From the NCBI GenBank assembly GCA_002104895.1, contig MCFG01000144.1:67501-117500 (forward strand): a stretch of DNA of 50,000 nt, written 5' to 3'. Under the pieces are notes generated by a model that saw nothing but the letters and a program-made list of their open reading frames with translations, ran no database searches and was not told the origin of the DNA. The stretch is from Anaeromyces robustus. Its lineage: Eukaryota > Neocallimastigomycota > Neocallimastigomycetes > Neocallimastigales > Neocallimastigaceae. The translations under genes and the position numbers were made by a program. This document shows positions 15,534 to 26,629 of the stretch, piece by piece (position 1 is the stretch's first letter; every line of letters starts with the position of its first letter).

Positions 15534-15902
15534 ATTTAAATTAAATGTTACACAAGTATTTTTTTTTTTTAAAATTTACATATATAAAAAAAAATATTTA
15601 TTTTTTTTTTAATTTTATACTTCTATTTTTTTAGTATAATTTATTTTATTTTATTTTTTTTTTATTTAATTTATATAATTTAATATTTAGTTAATATTTA
15701 TAAATAATTCTTTTATAATACAATCAAAATCATAATATATATATTTTTTATCACTATTTTTATTTTTAATATTTTTTTATATATATTTTGATTGTTTTAT
15801 ACACGTTATTAAAAATTTAATTACACTTTGTTTTTATAAAATTATTTTTTTGAGTATTTTTTAATTAATTTTAAAATTATTATTGAGTAGTTTTTAATCC
15901 AT
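15151..15902. other. Intergenic region with A-run cluster
   Basis: Holds a tandem of partly repeated segments near 15350-15490 (repeats of an AAACTGAAAATAAAA-like motif and of an ACTATTAAAATAAAATAAA-like motif) and an A run of about 38 bases ending near 15532. No coding signal. It probably contains the 3' untranslated regions of both converging genes. Confidence 0.55.
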
Positions 15903-16898
15903 TTACTTGAAATTCTTTTCAAGTCTTCTATTAGCGTAATTAATTTTACTGTTAGCAGTTTCAACTGTTGGAGCTAATTCATTTGTTATAAATTCATTTT
16001 GTTCAGTAATAGTCTTATTCATAGAAAGAGCCATCATTTTTAATCTTTGAACACCAACAGATGCCTTATCTAAATTATCTTCAATTTCTTGAGCGGCAGC
16101 ATGATCTTTATTATAAGTATATAATCTACCTCTAGCAGATGGTGGAGGTTGACTACCTTTCTTACCTTTTCTACCATCATCCATTGGTTCACCATTGTAA
16201 TTACGAGCGTTATCAATTTCTTGTTGAATTCTTTGTCTATTTTGGGCACTTTTATTTCTAGCTTCTTCTTCACGACGAGACATTTTTTCATTTAATTTTT
16301 GTTCTTTCTTTTCCTTTCTTTTTTTAGATGTAAAGTTTATTACTGGTAAGAAGAAAGCTCTGTTATATTTCTTTAATTCAGTAGCATGTTCATTAGCTCT
16401 GTCAGTTTTATCATTAATATTTTTTGCCTTAGCATGAATGTTACGTAATCTCTCTATTAATATTTATTAAAAAATTATTAGATTATTTATTTATAATTAT
16501 TATTTTACAATATAAAGTAGCAATAATAACTCATATAATATTGAATATACAATATTAATATTGTATTATTTACTAATATTAATAAATAAATTTTATAATT
16601 ATTTTAATTTAAAATATTATTTTCTATTTTTACCATCACTTTCAGCAAGTAAATTCATATTTTCAACACCAATTTGTTCAGTTTGATCAAGTTTTTTCAA
16701 AATGTTACGACTAGTTTGAAGAGTATCATCCATAACAGCATCTGTTTGTTGCTTATAATACATTGCTTCTTCTTCTTCATTGTTAAAACGACTTTGATTG
16801 TAATTACTGCCTGAATTCCAATTAGAGGATCCAGAATAACCGAAATCGTCGTAATTTTGGTTTTCGTTTCTTCTTGATTTTGGAACGTAACGAGACAT
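15903..16898 (-). CDS. SEC9: SNAP-25/Sec9-family Qbc t-SNARE (271 aa, 2 exons)
   Basis: This family supplies two helices to the plasma-membrane SNARE complex that drives exocytosis, pairing with syntaxin/Sso and synaptobrevin/Snc. Exons 16634-16898 and 15903-16453 join in phase (265 + 551 nt). The N-terminal segment is polar and Gly/Asn-rich. The Qb helix covers about residues 50-115 (DDTLQTSRNILKKLDQTEQI and onwards). A basic linker (KKRKEKKEQK) contains no Cys, so membrane attachment by palmitoylation is unlikely. The Qc helix covers about residues 210-268 (IEDNLDKASVGVQRLKMMAL) and keeps the zero-layer Gln (about Gln240, ITEQNEF). The Qb zero-layer position appears to be Ser (about Ser87, LLAESDERL) in place of Gln. 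The length is close to metazoan SNAP-25 (206) plus a short extension and far below yeast Sec9 (651). Confidence 0.88.
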
Positions 16899-18897
16899 TT
16901 TAGTTATTTCTTATTTATAATTTATTAATACTTTGTGATTAATGTTTACAAATATATAATTATATAATTTATAGTAAATTGTTAATTTCTATAATTTTTA
17001 TTATTTTCTTGATTTTTTTTTTTTTTTTAAAAAATTACTTTTATTATTTTTGATTTTTTTTGTTATATTTTTATATTGAATTAATAGTATTTAAAAATAA
17101 ATAAAAATAAAAGTTAAATTTAAAAGTTCAGTCTATAATATTAACTTTTATTTTTATTTTATAATTAATGGGTTTAATTTTATTTTTATTTGTGTTGACT
17201 TTTAATTTTTAACATATTGTTATTTATATTATTTTTATTATAAATCATATTTTTTTTTAAAAAAAAAAAAATTAAGTATTGATAATATTGATAAATATAT
17301 ATATATTATGTTTATAAGTTAAAATTAAAAAAAATATGATAAATATATAATAATTTATAAATATATAATAAAATATTTATTATAAAAAAATAATAAATAA
17401 ATGAATTAGTTCAATTTATTATTAAATTTTAATTAATAATATGTTCATTATTATATTATGGATATTATTTATTTTAAGCAAATTTATACCTTTTCTGATA
17501 TTTTTTAAGTCAATTTTTTTATTTAAATTTTTAATTATTTTATTTTTATATTTTCACTTTTGTTTACATTAAAAAAAAAAAAAGAAAAAAAAGAAAAAAA
17601 AAAGTTTTTCCTTTTTTTTTAAAAAATAGTATTTATATTATTACTATTATATAATAATATAATTATTTATTTATATTTTTATTTATTTATTTAATAATTT
17701 ATTTATTTATTTATTTATTCATTCATTATTATTTTGTTTTATTATTTGTTTTTACTGTATATTAATTGCTAATAATAAATATAACATTGATTTATATTGT
17801 TATATATATCAATATATTATGCTTTTGTATTAATAATTATATTAAATATTATACATAATATATTATTTATTTGTCACTATTTTTATTATCACTATTATAA
17901 CAATCTATGAAATAATTAAATAATATATATTAAATAATTGATTATATATATTAGAGTATATTAAATAATATATATTTTAATTTATAAAATTTTTACATTT
18001 CCAATAAATTTTTTGAATTAAAAATTTTATATAATAAAATTTACTAAAAAAAAAACTAAGAAACAAAAAATAAAATAAAAAAAAAAAAGAAATATAAATA
18101 AAAGAAATATTATTATGAAATATTAAAAATGTTCTTTTATTTGAAGATAATATTAATATATTATTATATTATTATTACTATTAATAGTTTTATTTTTTTT
18201 GAAATAAATAGATAAAAATATAAAATAGAAAGATTTTACTTATTTTAAAAACATATATTTATGTTTACACGTGATACATTTAATAAAAATTATTAATAAT
18301 ATATGATTTAAAATTTTTTAAAATTTGGCCACTTTTTTATTTATTATTGTACTACTTTGATAGAAATAAAAATATTAATATTTATATTTTAAAAATAAAA
18401 TAAAAAAGAATTATTTAAAATATTGACTTAGAAAGAAGAAAAAATTATAAAATAAAAAAAAGAAAAAATTAATAATAATATATAAAAGGGGAAGGGAAAA
18501 GAAATGAATTAATAAATCAATTAATAAATAATAAATAAATAAATAAATAAATAATTTTTTTTTGTAAGCTCTTGATTTTTAAATTTATATATCTTTATTA
18601 TTATTATTATTACTGTTATTATATAATATTATTAGTTATATAGAATTTAATATTTGAATTGTGTTAAATAGTTTAAACTGCTATATTATTGTTTTTAAAA
18701 AATGTTTAATAAAAAATAATAACTCTATTATTATTATTAATAAATAATAATAATAATATTTTCAGTAAGTTTATTAATCTTATTATTTCTTTGAAATAAA
18801 GAACAATGAAATGATTATATAATTAGTATAATATAGATAATAAAAAATACAATAGGGATAAAAGAAATAAAATATAAATAAATAAAATTTTTGATAA

Positions 18898-18948
<51 letters not shown>

Positions 18949-19103
18949 AATATATATATATATTACAATGAATTTGTATATATACAAAATCAAAAATCTA
19001 AATATATATATAAAAATTTTATTTAATATATATATATATATATATATAATTTTTTAATACAAAATAAGATATCGAAAAGTTTATTCAATTTCAATTTTTT
19101 GGT
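16899..19103. other. Intergenic A+T-rich region upstream of the SNARE gene
   Basis: No gene supported. Contains TTTA-type arrays near 17665-17720, AAAT arrays near 18530-18555 and 18896-18950, a TA dinucleotide run near 19030-19050, and many A or T runs. The first few hundred bases should include the SNARE promoter, but no specific element is recognisable. Confidence 0.5.
18896..18950. repeat. (AAAT)n microsatellite
   Basis: About 13 uninterrupted AAAT units in intergenic DNA, followed directly by a short TA run. Confidence 0.95.
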
Positions 19104-19560
19104 CTATCCACTCTTTTTTTTTTTTTTAGATATATCTTCATACATTTTCTTAAGACGAGATTTATATAGCGCTTTCATATCAAGTAATGTTTGATGATAT
19201 TTCTCTTCTGTTTGACTATGTTGATAGGTAATTTGAGCTTGTTTTAAATGATGATCAGTTTCTCCCTTTTTAAGAAAATTATCTTTATCATCAATAATTT
19301 CTTGTAATTGAAGTTCATATTTTTAGTTAAATCATTTTTAATATTTAATATATTTAATATTTGTTGTTGTTGATAATCTCGTTGCATTGATGCTATTTGA
19401 GCTTATGATTCATTGGTTTCAATTAGTTGCCTTTCTAATAATTTAATTTTATTTTGTAAAAGATTGTTTTTCTTATTATCAATAACTTGAATATTATTAA
19501 TCATTTTTTCATATTTTTCTTTTAATTTATTTATTTTATTTTGATTTTTTTGACCTTTTA
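19104..19560 (-). pseudogene. Decayed coiled-coil protein fragment
   Basis: On the minus strand this stretch has coding-like codon use and heptad-like composition, but it is broken. From 19560 downwards it reads a Lys/Gln/Asn-rich helical segment (QNKIKLLERQLIETNES), then a TAA, then AQIASMQRDYQQQQ. After a one-base frame change it reads YELQLQEIIDDKDNFLKKGE and a final segment ending LYKSRLKKMYEDI before a stop at 19104-19106. G+C is clearly higher than in the flanking DNA. No start codon or partner exons were found. The parent family is not recognised beyond being a long coiled coil. It could alternatively be a multi-exon gene with a tiny intron removing the stop, but no good GT-AG pair spans it. 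Confidence 0.6.
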
Positions 19561-20053
19561 TTTCTTTTTTTTTTTAAAAAAAAAAAAAAAAGTCAGAATT
19601 AATATATATATATATATTATGTTATTTTGTATAATAATAATATATATTATTTAAAACTTGATTATATTTTATATTGATTTAAATATTTATTTTATTTTAT
19701 TTTATTAATTATTATATACTTATATATAATAATAATGACAATTTTTTTTTTTTTTATGGCACACAATTCGTTCGTCAACTTTATTGAATTTAAAATATTA
19801 AAATACATAAATCATAAAAAAAAGATGTAGTTCAGTCAATTAATTAAAATATGTTGTTGTGTGGTTAAGCCGCTTAATAATATTTTAGATTTTTCTATTA
19901 TTTTATATGGTAAATAAATAGTTTTAAAATTTTTATATAAAAGATAAAACTTTTACTCTTTATTTTTTTTAAAAAATAAAAAAAAGATTGAATGTTTTAA
20001 ATAAAATTTAAAATTATTTTTTTATTATTAAAAAAATATTTTTAAAAATAATA

Positions 20054-20089
<36 letters not shown>

Positions 20090-20296
20090 TTTGATCGATA
20101 TTATTTATATATAGAATATTACAAATAAAATTATATATACTAATAAATAATAATAATAATATAATATTTTTTGTTATATTATACTATTATACTAAAAGTA
20201 ATTATTTTATATATATATTTAAACATATAATATTAAAACAACTATATATATATATCATATATATATATTCATATCTATATATCTATATTTATATCA
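19561..20296. other. Intergenic region upstream of the ankyrin gene
   Basis: Mostly A+T-rich. A slightly G+C-richer island near 19758-19885 has no convincing frame or RNA fold. An A run of about 29 bases ends near 20087, and TA-rich DNA precedes the ankyrin start codon. Confidence 0.5.
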
Positions 20297-22735
20297 ATGA
20301 TTTTTAATAATAAAAATAAATTAAATAAAAATTTATCTTATGATGAAATAAAGGATTTTTTTAACGTACATGAAAAAAGTCAGATAGAGTCAAAACAATG
20401 GGATTATTATAAAAAGATTTTATATAGTTTAATAAAAAGGAAAGCCCAATTCAACATTGTTAAATTATTAATTGAACAACAGCATTATGATAATACCGAT
20501 TTATTTTTTCATGCAATGCTTTATAAAAATTATAAAGCAGCCGAATTATTATTATTATATGGTGCTGATATAGAAAATAATAGTTATTATTATAAAAGAA
20601 ATATCGTGAGGTATTTATATTATGACAAATTTAGATTAAATTTAAATCAAGTCAGTTTTTTGTTAAATAAAACCATTAAGGATTCCATAAAATTTGGTAA
20701 AATCTATGATGGATTATATGAAGAGAACCAATTGAATATTCTTTATGAATTGAATAATATAGAAATTTTTCGTAAACTAATTTTTGAAATGAAAAAAATA
20801 GAGGTTTTTTATGGCCTAATAATAAATAATAAATTGAAATCCATTCAACGTCTTCTTTATAAAAATGACTATAATCAATATTTTGTCAAACGAATTCTAT
20901 TAATTTATAAAAATGGAACATCTCTTTCCAAAACTGAATTAAAAAATCTTATTAATGATTGCAAAAGTTACTATAAAATAAATGATAATGACTACTGCTC
21001 TATTCTTTTAAATGCTATGAAATATAGTAATTTGGAAATAGTGAAATTTTTAATCGATTATGCCAAAAAAAGTAATATTATGTTAAATAAAGTTTACGAA
21101 AATTTACTAACTTACACCCACAAGAATTATAATTTAGATAAAATTAAATTGATACTTGATTATGCTAAAGACTATAATATCACTTATAAAATTAGTAATT
21201 CCGTTCTTTTTAAGTATATTGATATGTATTCTAGAGGAGAAAGAGAACCTTTTATATTTTTAATAAATTATGCCAAAGAAAATAATATTATTTTACCCAT
21301 CCATGAAAAAGATTCCTGTGGTAATTTCATAATTTTACACGTTATTAACTGTAATAATTATTATTTTTCTTATAAAAAATTATTAACATTAATTCAAGTA
21401 ATATTTGAATACGCCAAAAAGAATAATATTATTTTACGATTAAATGATACCAATTCCTATGGGAATTATCTTCTTTTAGAGGCTACCAATGAAAATAATG
21501 GTGCTAATTTGATTCAATTATTATTTGACTATGCTAAAGAAAATAATATCATTTTATCTTTAAATAAAAAAAATCTTTATGGAGATTATCCACTTTTAAA
21601 AGCTGTTGAAAATAATGGTATTATCGGTGTAAAATTAATCATAGAATACGCCAAAGAAAATAATATAACTTTACAATTAAATGATACCAATAACTATGGA
21701 GATTATCCTCTTCTATGTGCTTCCAAAAAAAACAATAATACTAACTTGATTCAATTATTATTTAGCTATGCTAAAGAAAATAATATCATTTTATCATTAA
21801 ATAGAAAAAATCGTAATGGAGATTATCCACTTTTAAATGCTTTTTGTCATAATGATCAACAACTCATTCAATGGTTATTACAGTATGCCCATGAGCATAA
21901 TATTCATTTAGAAATTGATCAAAATATCCTAATAAATGAAAAATACAATAATGAAGATCAACAAACAACATTTAAAAAATTTAAATTATTAATGAAACAA
22001 GTCAGGGAATATACCATCGTTCTCACAATAAATAATGATCTACTTTGGTATGCATTGAAAAATAATCTTTATGAATTTGTTTCCCTATTAATAGATTATG
22101 CCAAAGAGAATCATATGACTCTAAAATTGAATGAAAAATTTGAAAACAACGATTATCCACTTTTACAAGCCGTAAAAAATAATAATGTGGAACTGGTGAA
22201 ATTACTAATGAACTATGCCCGAGAAAATAATTTTATATTAGAAATTAATGATAAAAATCTTGATAATCATTATCCACTCTCCTGTGCTACCACTATAAAT
22301 AATATTGAAATAGTGAAATTGCTCATTGATTATGCCAAAGAAAATAATATTGTTTTAAATACCAATTTAAATTTGGGAGCTTTAGATACTGGTAATATAA
22401 ATATAGTCAAAGAACTCATAGCCTATACTAAAAATGATAAAAAGGCAATCAAGAGTTTTTATAATGGTAATTATCCATTAATTTGTGCGATAAAAAATGA
22501 CGATATTGAAACCGTTAAAAATCTCTTGAAATATGGTAAAGTAAATAATATTAACTTAAGAAAACTTTTCCGTAATATTTATCCACTCATTTGTGCGATA
22601 AAAAATAGTAATCTCGAGATGGTAAAATTACTTTTGAATACCTCCAGAAAAATAAAATATACTATAAATATTAATGATAAAAATGTTTATCAAATTCGTA
22701 AAAGTAATAATAACGAAACTCAAAAAAAAAATTAA
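20297..22735 (+). CDS. Ankyrin-repeat protein, upstream part (812 aa before frame break)
   Basis: A single-exon frame made almost entirely of ankyrin repeats, a protein-binding scaffold with no catalytic activity of its own. After a capping segment (residues 1-40) come roughly 20 units of about 33-37 residues built on YPLL-x-A and NN-x-EIVKLLIDYAKENNI-x-L cores. Central repeats are very alike (several share GDYPLL and YAKENNIILSLN), suggesting recent tandem growth. No signal peptide or membrane segment is seen, and no F-box, kinase or other effector domain. The frame ends at TAA (22733-22735) just after a run of ten A (22722-22731), in the middle of a repeat. The array carries on in another frame (next entry), so the true protein is probably about 1100 residues, or this copy is broken. 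The partner is unknown. Confidence 0.85.
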   Translation: MIFNNKNKLNKNLSYDEIKDFFNVHEKSQIESKQWDYYKKILYSLIKRKAQFNIVKLLIEQQHYDNTDLFFHAMLYKNYKAAELLLLYGADIENNSYYYKRNIVRYLYYDKFRLNLNQVSFLLNKTIKDSIKFGKIYDGLYEENQLNILYELNNIEIFRKLIFEMKKIEVFYGLIINNKLKSIQRLLYKNDYNQYFVKRILLIYKNGTSLSKTELKNLINDCKSYYKINDNDYCSILLNAMKYSNLEIVKFLIDYAKKSNIMLNKVYENLLTYTHKNYNLDKIKLILDYAKDYNITYKISNSVLFKYIDMYSRGEREPFIFLINYAKENNIILPIHEKDSCGNFIILHVINCNNYYFSYKKLLTLIQVIFEYAKKNNIILRLNDTNSYGNYLLLEATNENNGANLIQLLFDYAKENNIILSLNKKNLYGDYPLLKAVENNGIIGVKLIIEYAKENNITLQLNDTNNYGDYPLLCASKKNNNTNLIQLLFSYAKENNIILSLNRKNRNGDYPLLNAFCHNDQQLIQWLLQYAHEHNIHLEIDQNILINEKYNNEDQQTTFKKFKLLMKQVREYTIVLTINNDLLWYALKNNLYEFVSLLIDYAKENHMTLKLNEKFENNDYPLLQAVKNNNVELVKLLMNYARENNFILEINDKNLDNHYPLSCATTINNIEIVKLLIDYAKENNIVLNTNLNLGALDTGNINIVKELIAYTKNDKKAIKSFYNGNYPLICAIKNDDIETVKNLLKYGKVNNINLRKLFRNIYPLICAIKNSNLEMVKLLLNTSRKIKYTININDKNVYQIRKSNNNETQKKN

Positions 22736-23576
22736 TTTTCCCATCCTTAGTGCCATCCTGAGTAATAACATAAAAATTTTAAGATTGCTCATGGACTATG
22801 CCGAAAGAAATAGAATTCTTTTAGATCTAAATGTAACAAATCATAATGATACCTATCCATTATTAAGTGCCATAGAAAATGATAATACAGAGATTGTGAA
22901 ATTATTAATGGACTACGCTAAAAGATATAACATAAAATTAGAAATAAAGGCAAAAAATAAATTCTATGATTATCCTCTTTTACTGGCCATAGAAAAAAAT
23001 AATACAAAAATTGTAAAATTATTGTTTAGTTATGCTCAAGAAAATGGCATACCTTTAGAAATAGAGGATGGCTATTTTTATAAATCAGATAAACATATAG
23101 AATCCTTTAAATATCCACTTTTATGTGCCATAGAACAAAATAATACACAAGTCACAAGACTACTTATAAACTATGCCAGGAAGCATTCTATTCTATTAGA
23201 AATGAATAAAATCTATTTTAATACTATTTCTGTTGAAAAGGTGAAGTATCCACTTCTTTGTGCTGCCCAACATAATAACTCTGATATTGTCAAATTACTC
23301 ACTGATTATGCTTATGATAATAACATTCTTTTAGAATTAAATGAAAAATATGAGATAATTATATCTGAATTAAATAAAAAATTTATCAATGATATACCCG
23401 TAAAAAAGGAGTATACTCCTCTTTTATATGCTATAGAGAATGATAACATTGATATTGTAAAGTTACTTATTGAGTATGCCAAGAACATGAATACTACTTT
23501 AAAAATAAAAATAGATTATATAAAATGTGCCAGAAAAAATAAAGCAATGGTTGATTTATTAAAATCAAGAAATTAA
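22732..23576 (+). CDS. Ankyrin-repeat protein, downstream part in a shifted frame
   Basis: This continues the ankyrin array after the frame break, starting with INFPILSAILSNNIKILRLL, the second half of the repeat unit interrupted upstream. Roughly eight further repeats follow, including DYAERNRILLDLN and YPLLSAIENDNTEIVKLLMD. It ends naturally with a capping stretch (ARKNKAMVDLLKSRN) and TAA at 23574-23576. An ATG at 22674 exists in this frame, but it overlaps the upstream frame and encodes a non-repeat leader (MIKMFIKFVKV), so independent translation is unlikely. Repeats here are more diverged than upstream. Best reading: the 3' third of one long gene, separated by one extra A in a homopolymer (assembly error, real mutation or slippage). 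Confidence 0.8.
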
Positions 23577-24084
23577 AATAATACCCACCCAAAAAAAAAA
23601 AGTAATTTGGATAATATTAAAAATATATAATAAAAGAAAAAAAATAAAATAAAACCTAAAACAAATATTATATTATTTATTAATGATAGAATAAAGATCT
23701 ATTATCTTGATCATTTATACCCATAGAATACATTATTATTTTTTGTGATTTATCCATCTAATATTGATAAACTAATCTATATGTATAAGTATAGTTTATC
23801 ATTAAAATAATAGAACATATAATTAATAGAATATAAATTATTATTTTACATAATAAAATGTAATTTAATTTATTTTTAATTAAAAAAAAAAAAGTAGGTG
23901 ATATATTATTTAAATCAAAAATAATATAGATTAGTTATTAGCATTTATGCATTTATATATACTTGTTTTTTCAATTAAATATTTATATATTATTAATAAT
24001 ATATATATATATATATATATAAATCAAATTTTAACATTAAAAATATATTATATAAAAAAATATTTAAAAAAAAAATTTTTTTAT
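23577..24084. other. Intergenic region between ankyrin gene and CotH relic
   Basis: A+T-rich DNA with a TA run near 24001-24020. There is a small imperfect inverted pair around 23755-23805 (TGATAAACTAATC against TATAGTTTATCATT). No coding signal. Confidence 0.45.
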
Positions 24085-24398
24085 CATTTCTTGAAATCAA
24101 TTGCTTTTGAATTTCTTACTCTTTCTTGGGATCATTTCTTAAGATATTGTCATAATTTTAATTGGTATAAAAAATCAGATAGTAAATGGATAATAATCCT
24201 TAATGATTTTGATGAAACTTTTGATGCTGATTATCTCCCATATATATTTAAGATGTGGAAACTTCAGAAATCTCAGAAACCCTAGAAATTTGTTGGTCAG
24301 AAAAATTGAATTATCCATGTTGTAAATCTTCCTATATATATTCTACTGATAATGATGGGGATTGGGGTTATAAAGATCATCATTGGTTTAAAATATAA
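24085..24398 (+). pseudogene. CotH kinase-like / dockerin gene relic
   Basis: Bases 24085-24253 encode a CotH core (FLKSIAFEFLTLSWDHFL, then HNFNWYKKSD and LNDFDETF). It is nearly identical to residues about 257-312 of the intact CotH protein at 26630-28315, at both DNA and protein level. After a one-base frame change, 24260-24398 encodes a linker (ETSEISETLEI) and then a fungal dockerin (CBM10-type) domain: CWSEKLNYPCC, STDNDGDWG and a terminal HHWFKI then TAA. The usual last Cys of the fungal dockerin ending (W-C-G-I) is Phe here. The 5' two thirds of CotH and most of its C-terminal half are missing, so this is a truncated, frameshifted copy. CotH-dockerin fusions are known components of anaerobic-fungal cellulosomes; this one should be non-functional. 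Confidence 0.85.
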
Positions 24399-26629
24399 AA
24401 AGATAAAAAAATATGATTGATAAAAGAAATAATAAAATAATAAAATAAAATTTTTAAATTAAATATATATAATAATTATTATAAAAAAATAAGTAATTAA
24501 AAAAAAATAAAAAATAAAAAAAAATAAAATAATAATAAAAAAATAAAATAATAAAAAGAAAATATTTATTTTAAATATTAAAATAAAGAAAAAAATAATA
24601 AAAAAAAGATGTTGTTTAATCATATTTAATATATATATTTTAAATTTATATAAATTTATTTTAATAAATTAATATTTAATACATATTATAATTATCTGTT
24701 CAAAAGAATTTCGGTGGTTACATCAAAATTAAATTAAACTTTTAATAATATTAAATATTTAAATAATTAATTATATTATACAAGTAAAAAAAAGATACAT
24801 TAATTATTTTACATTAATTATTTTCTATAAAAAGATTATTAAAAATTAATTCATTTAATATAATATGGATGAAAGATAGGACTTTTTAATATATGGATTT
24901 TTTTATTTAATAAATTATTTTTGAGATATTTAGTAATTAAGAATTAATAATTAAAAAAAATAATAGAATTAAAAATAAATAACAACAACAAAAAAAAAAA
25001 AAAAAAAAAAAAAAAAGAAAAAGAAAAAGAAAAAGAAAAAGAAAAAGAAAAAGAAAAGAAAATACTATATAAATATTTTTAATTTTAATTATTTGTTCAT
25101 ATAATTATAATATTTATCTCTATGTTTGATGAATAATATTTCTTATATATTTTTTTTTATTTAACTTTTATTGGTATTTTTAAATATTGACTTCATCACA
25201 CATTTTATTTATATTTGTATTTGTAATGTAATGTATTTTTATTTTTTATTATTTTATTTTTTATTTATTACATACTATACTATATTATTTTTATTTTTTA
25301 TATTTTACCCTTTATTTATACATGTAACTTATTGTATTTCACTTTATTTCACCATTTATTTGTATTATACTTTACTCTTCAGTTATTATATATCATTGAT
25401 AATTAAATTATTTATTATATTCTACTCTTTATTATATTATATTATTTTATATATGTTATTTATTAATTCATTTGATTATTATTTCTTGTATACTTGTAAC
25501 TTAAACTACTTTTCTATTTTAGTTAATCTATATTATTTTATTTTATATTTATTCCTTAATTATTCGTTTCCTTTCAGTAATATAATATACCTTAGAAAAT
25601 TATATAAAAATATAAAATAGCTTTAATAATACTTTATACCAAATCCACTCTTAAAGAAGTTTTAAGATTAGTTTTATCAATGTTTATAAATAAATAAGCA
25701 AAAAAATATTATTTAAAATTATTAATTGATATAAAATATTTTTTTACATTTCATTAAAACATTAATAGAATATTTGAATATGAAATATCAATATGCAATT
25801 AAACAATAAAAAAAAAAAAAAAAAACTGTTGTTGATAAAATGGATTCTACAATTACAAGGGTTTTATTTATCATTTGTACCACATGCTTTACTTCTTTTT
25901 AATTAAAAATATATGAATAAACCTGCTTATTATTTGAAATTTGAAATAAAAATACGGTAAATGATTGGCTTTTACAGAAAAAAATTTATAATGTATTATA
26001 ATAAACTTTAATTATTAATAATTTAGTTTTTTTTATTTGATTTCATTTGATTTTGTACATTAAATGTAAAATCTATTCTATATAAAACCATAAAATATTT
26101 TTTTGCATTTTAATTTATTTTTAATTAGAGAAAACAAAGAGAAAAGCATATATGTATTATTGAACACTTTTTGAAATGAATGCTAGTTATTGACTAATAA
26201 TATTGTTTTAAATCATGATACAAATACAAAAAAGGAAAAAAAAATAAAAAAAAAAAATATTAAATTAATTTTTTTTTTTTAAATTTTTTATTCTTTTTAA
26301 GAAAAAAAAAGTTATAAATATATAAATATTAAATTACTTTTTTTTTTTTTTAAAATTTTTTTATAAAACTTTTTTTTTTTTCTGTGTGACATAACATTAT
26401 TAATGTAGATCAAAAATAATATATATATAATTGTATACCATGTATGATGTATGATTTTTCTATTAAATATATAATAAAAATACAATAAAATAAATAAATA
26501 AGTAAATAAATAAAAAAAAGATATAAATAGATAATAATTTATTCATTTTTAATAACAAAAAATATTTTATTTATTTATTTATTTTTTAAAAATATATATA
26601 TATATATAAAATTATTTATTTTTATAAAA
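24399..26629. other. Intergenic region between CotH relic and intact CotH gene
   Basis: No supported gene. Long Ile/Phe/Tyr-rich open frames near 25171-25620 reflect T-rich DNA and have no domain features. A 20-codon frame at 25840-25902 resembles a signal peptide (see findings). A purine tract lies near 24983-25061. The last 200 bases hold T runs and AAAT/TTTA arrays before the CotH start. Confidence 0.5.
24983..25061. repeat. Homopurine tract: A run followed by (GAAAAA)n
   Basis: A run of about 33 A leads into about seven GAAAAA hexamers, making an all-purine tract of nearly 80 bases on this strand. Confidence 0.9.

Noticed and set aside
19758-19885. A G+C-richer patch that might be a tRNA or small RNA.
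   Set aside because: No T-arm consensus, no cloverleaf arms and no anticodon loop could be drawn; left as intergenic.
22674-22735. An independent start (ATG 22674) for a separate 300-residue ankyrin gene.
   Set aside because: The leader it would add overlaps the upstream frame and is not repeat-like, while the array resumes mid-unit just after the A run. A frame break in one gene is simpler.
25171-25620. A 149-codon frame rich in Phe, Tyr, Ile and Leu that looks like a membrane protein.
   Set aside because: It follows from T-rich DNA. There is no spacing of helices and loops, no charged loops, no homology, and codon composition equals the flanks.
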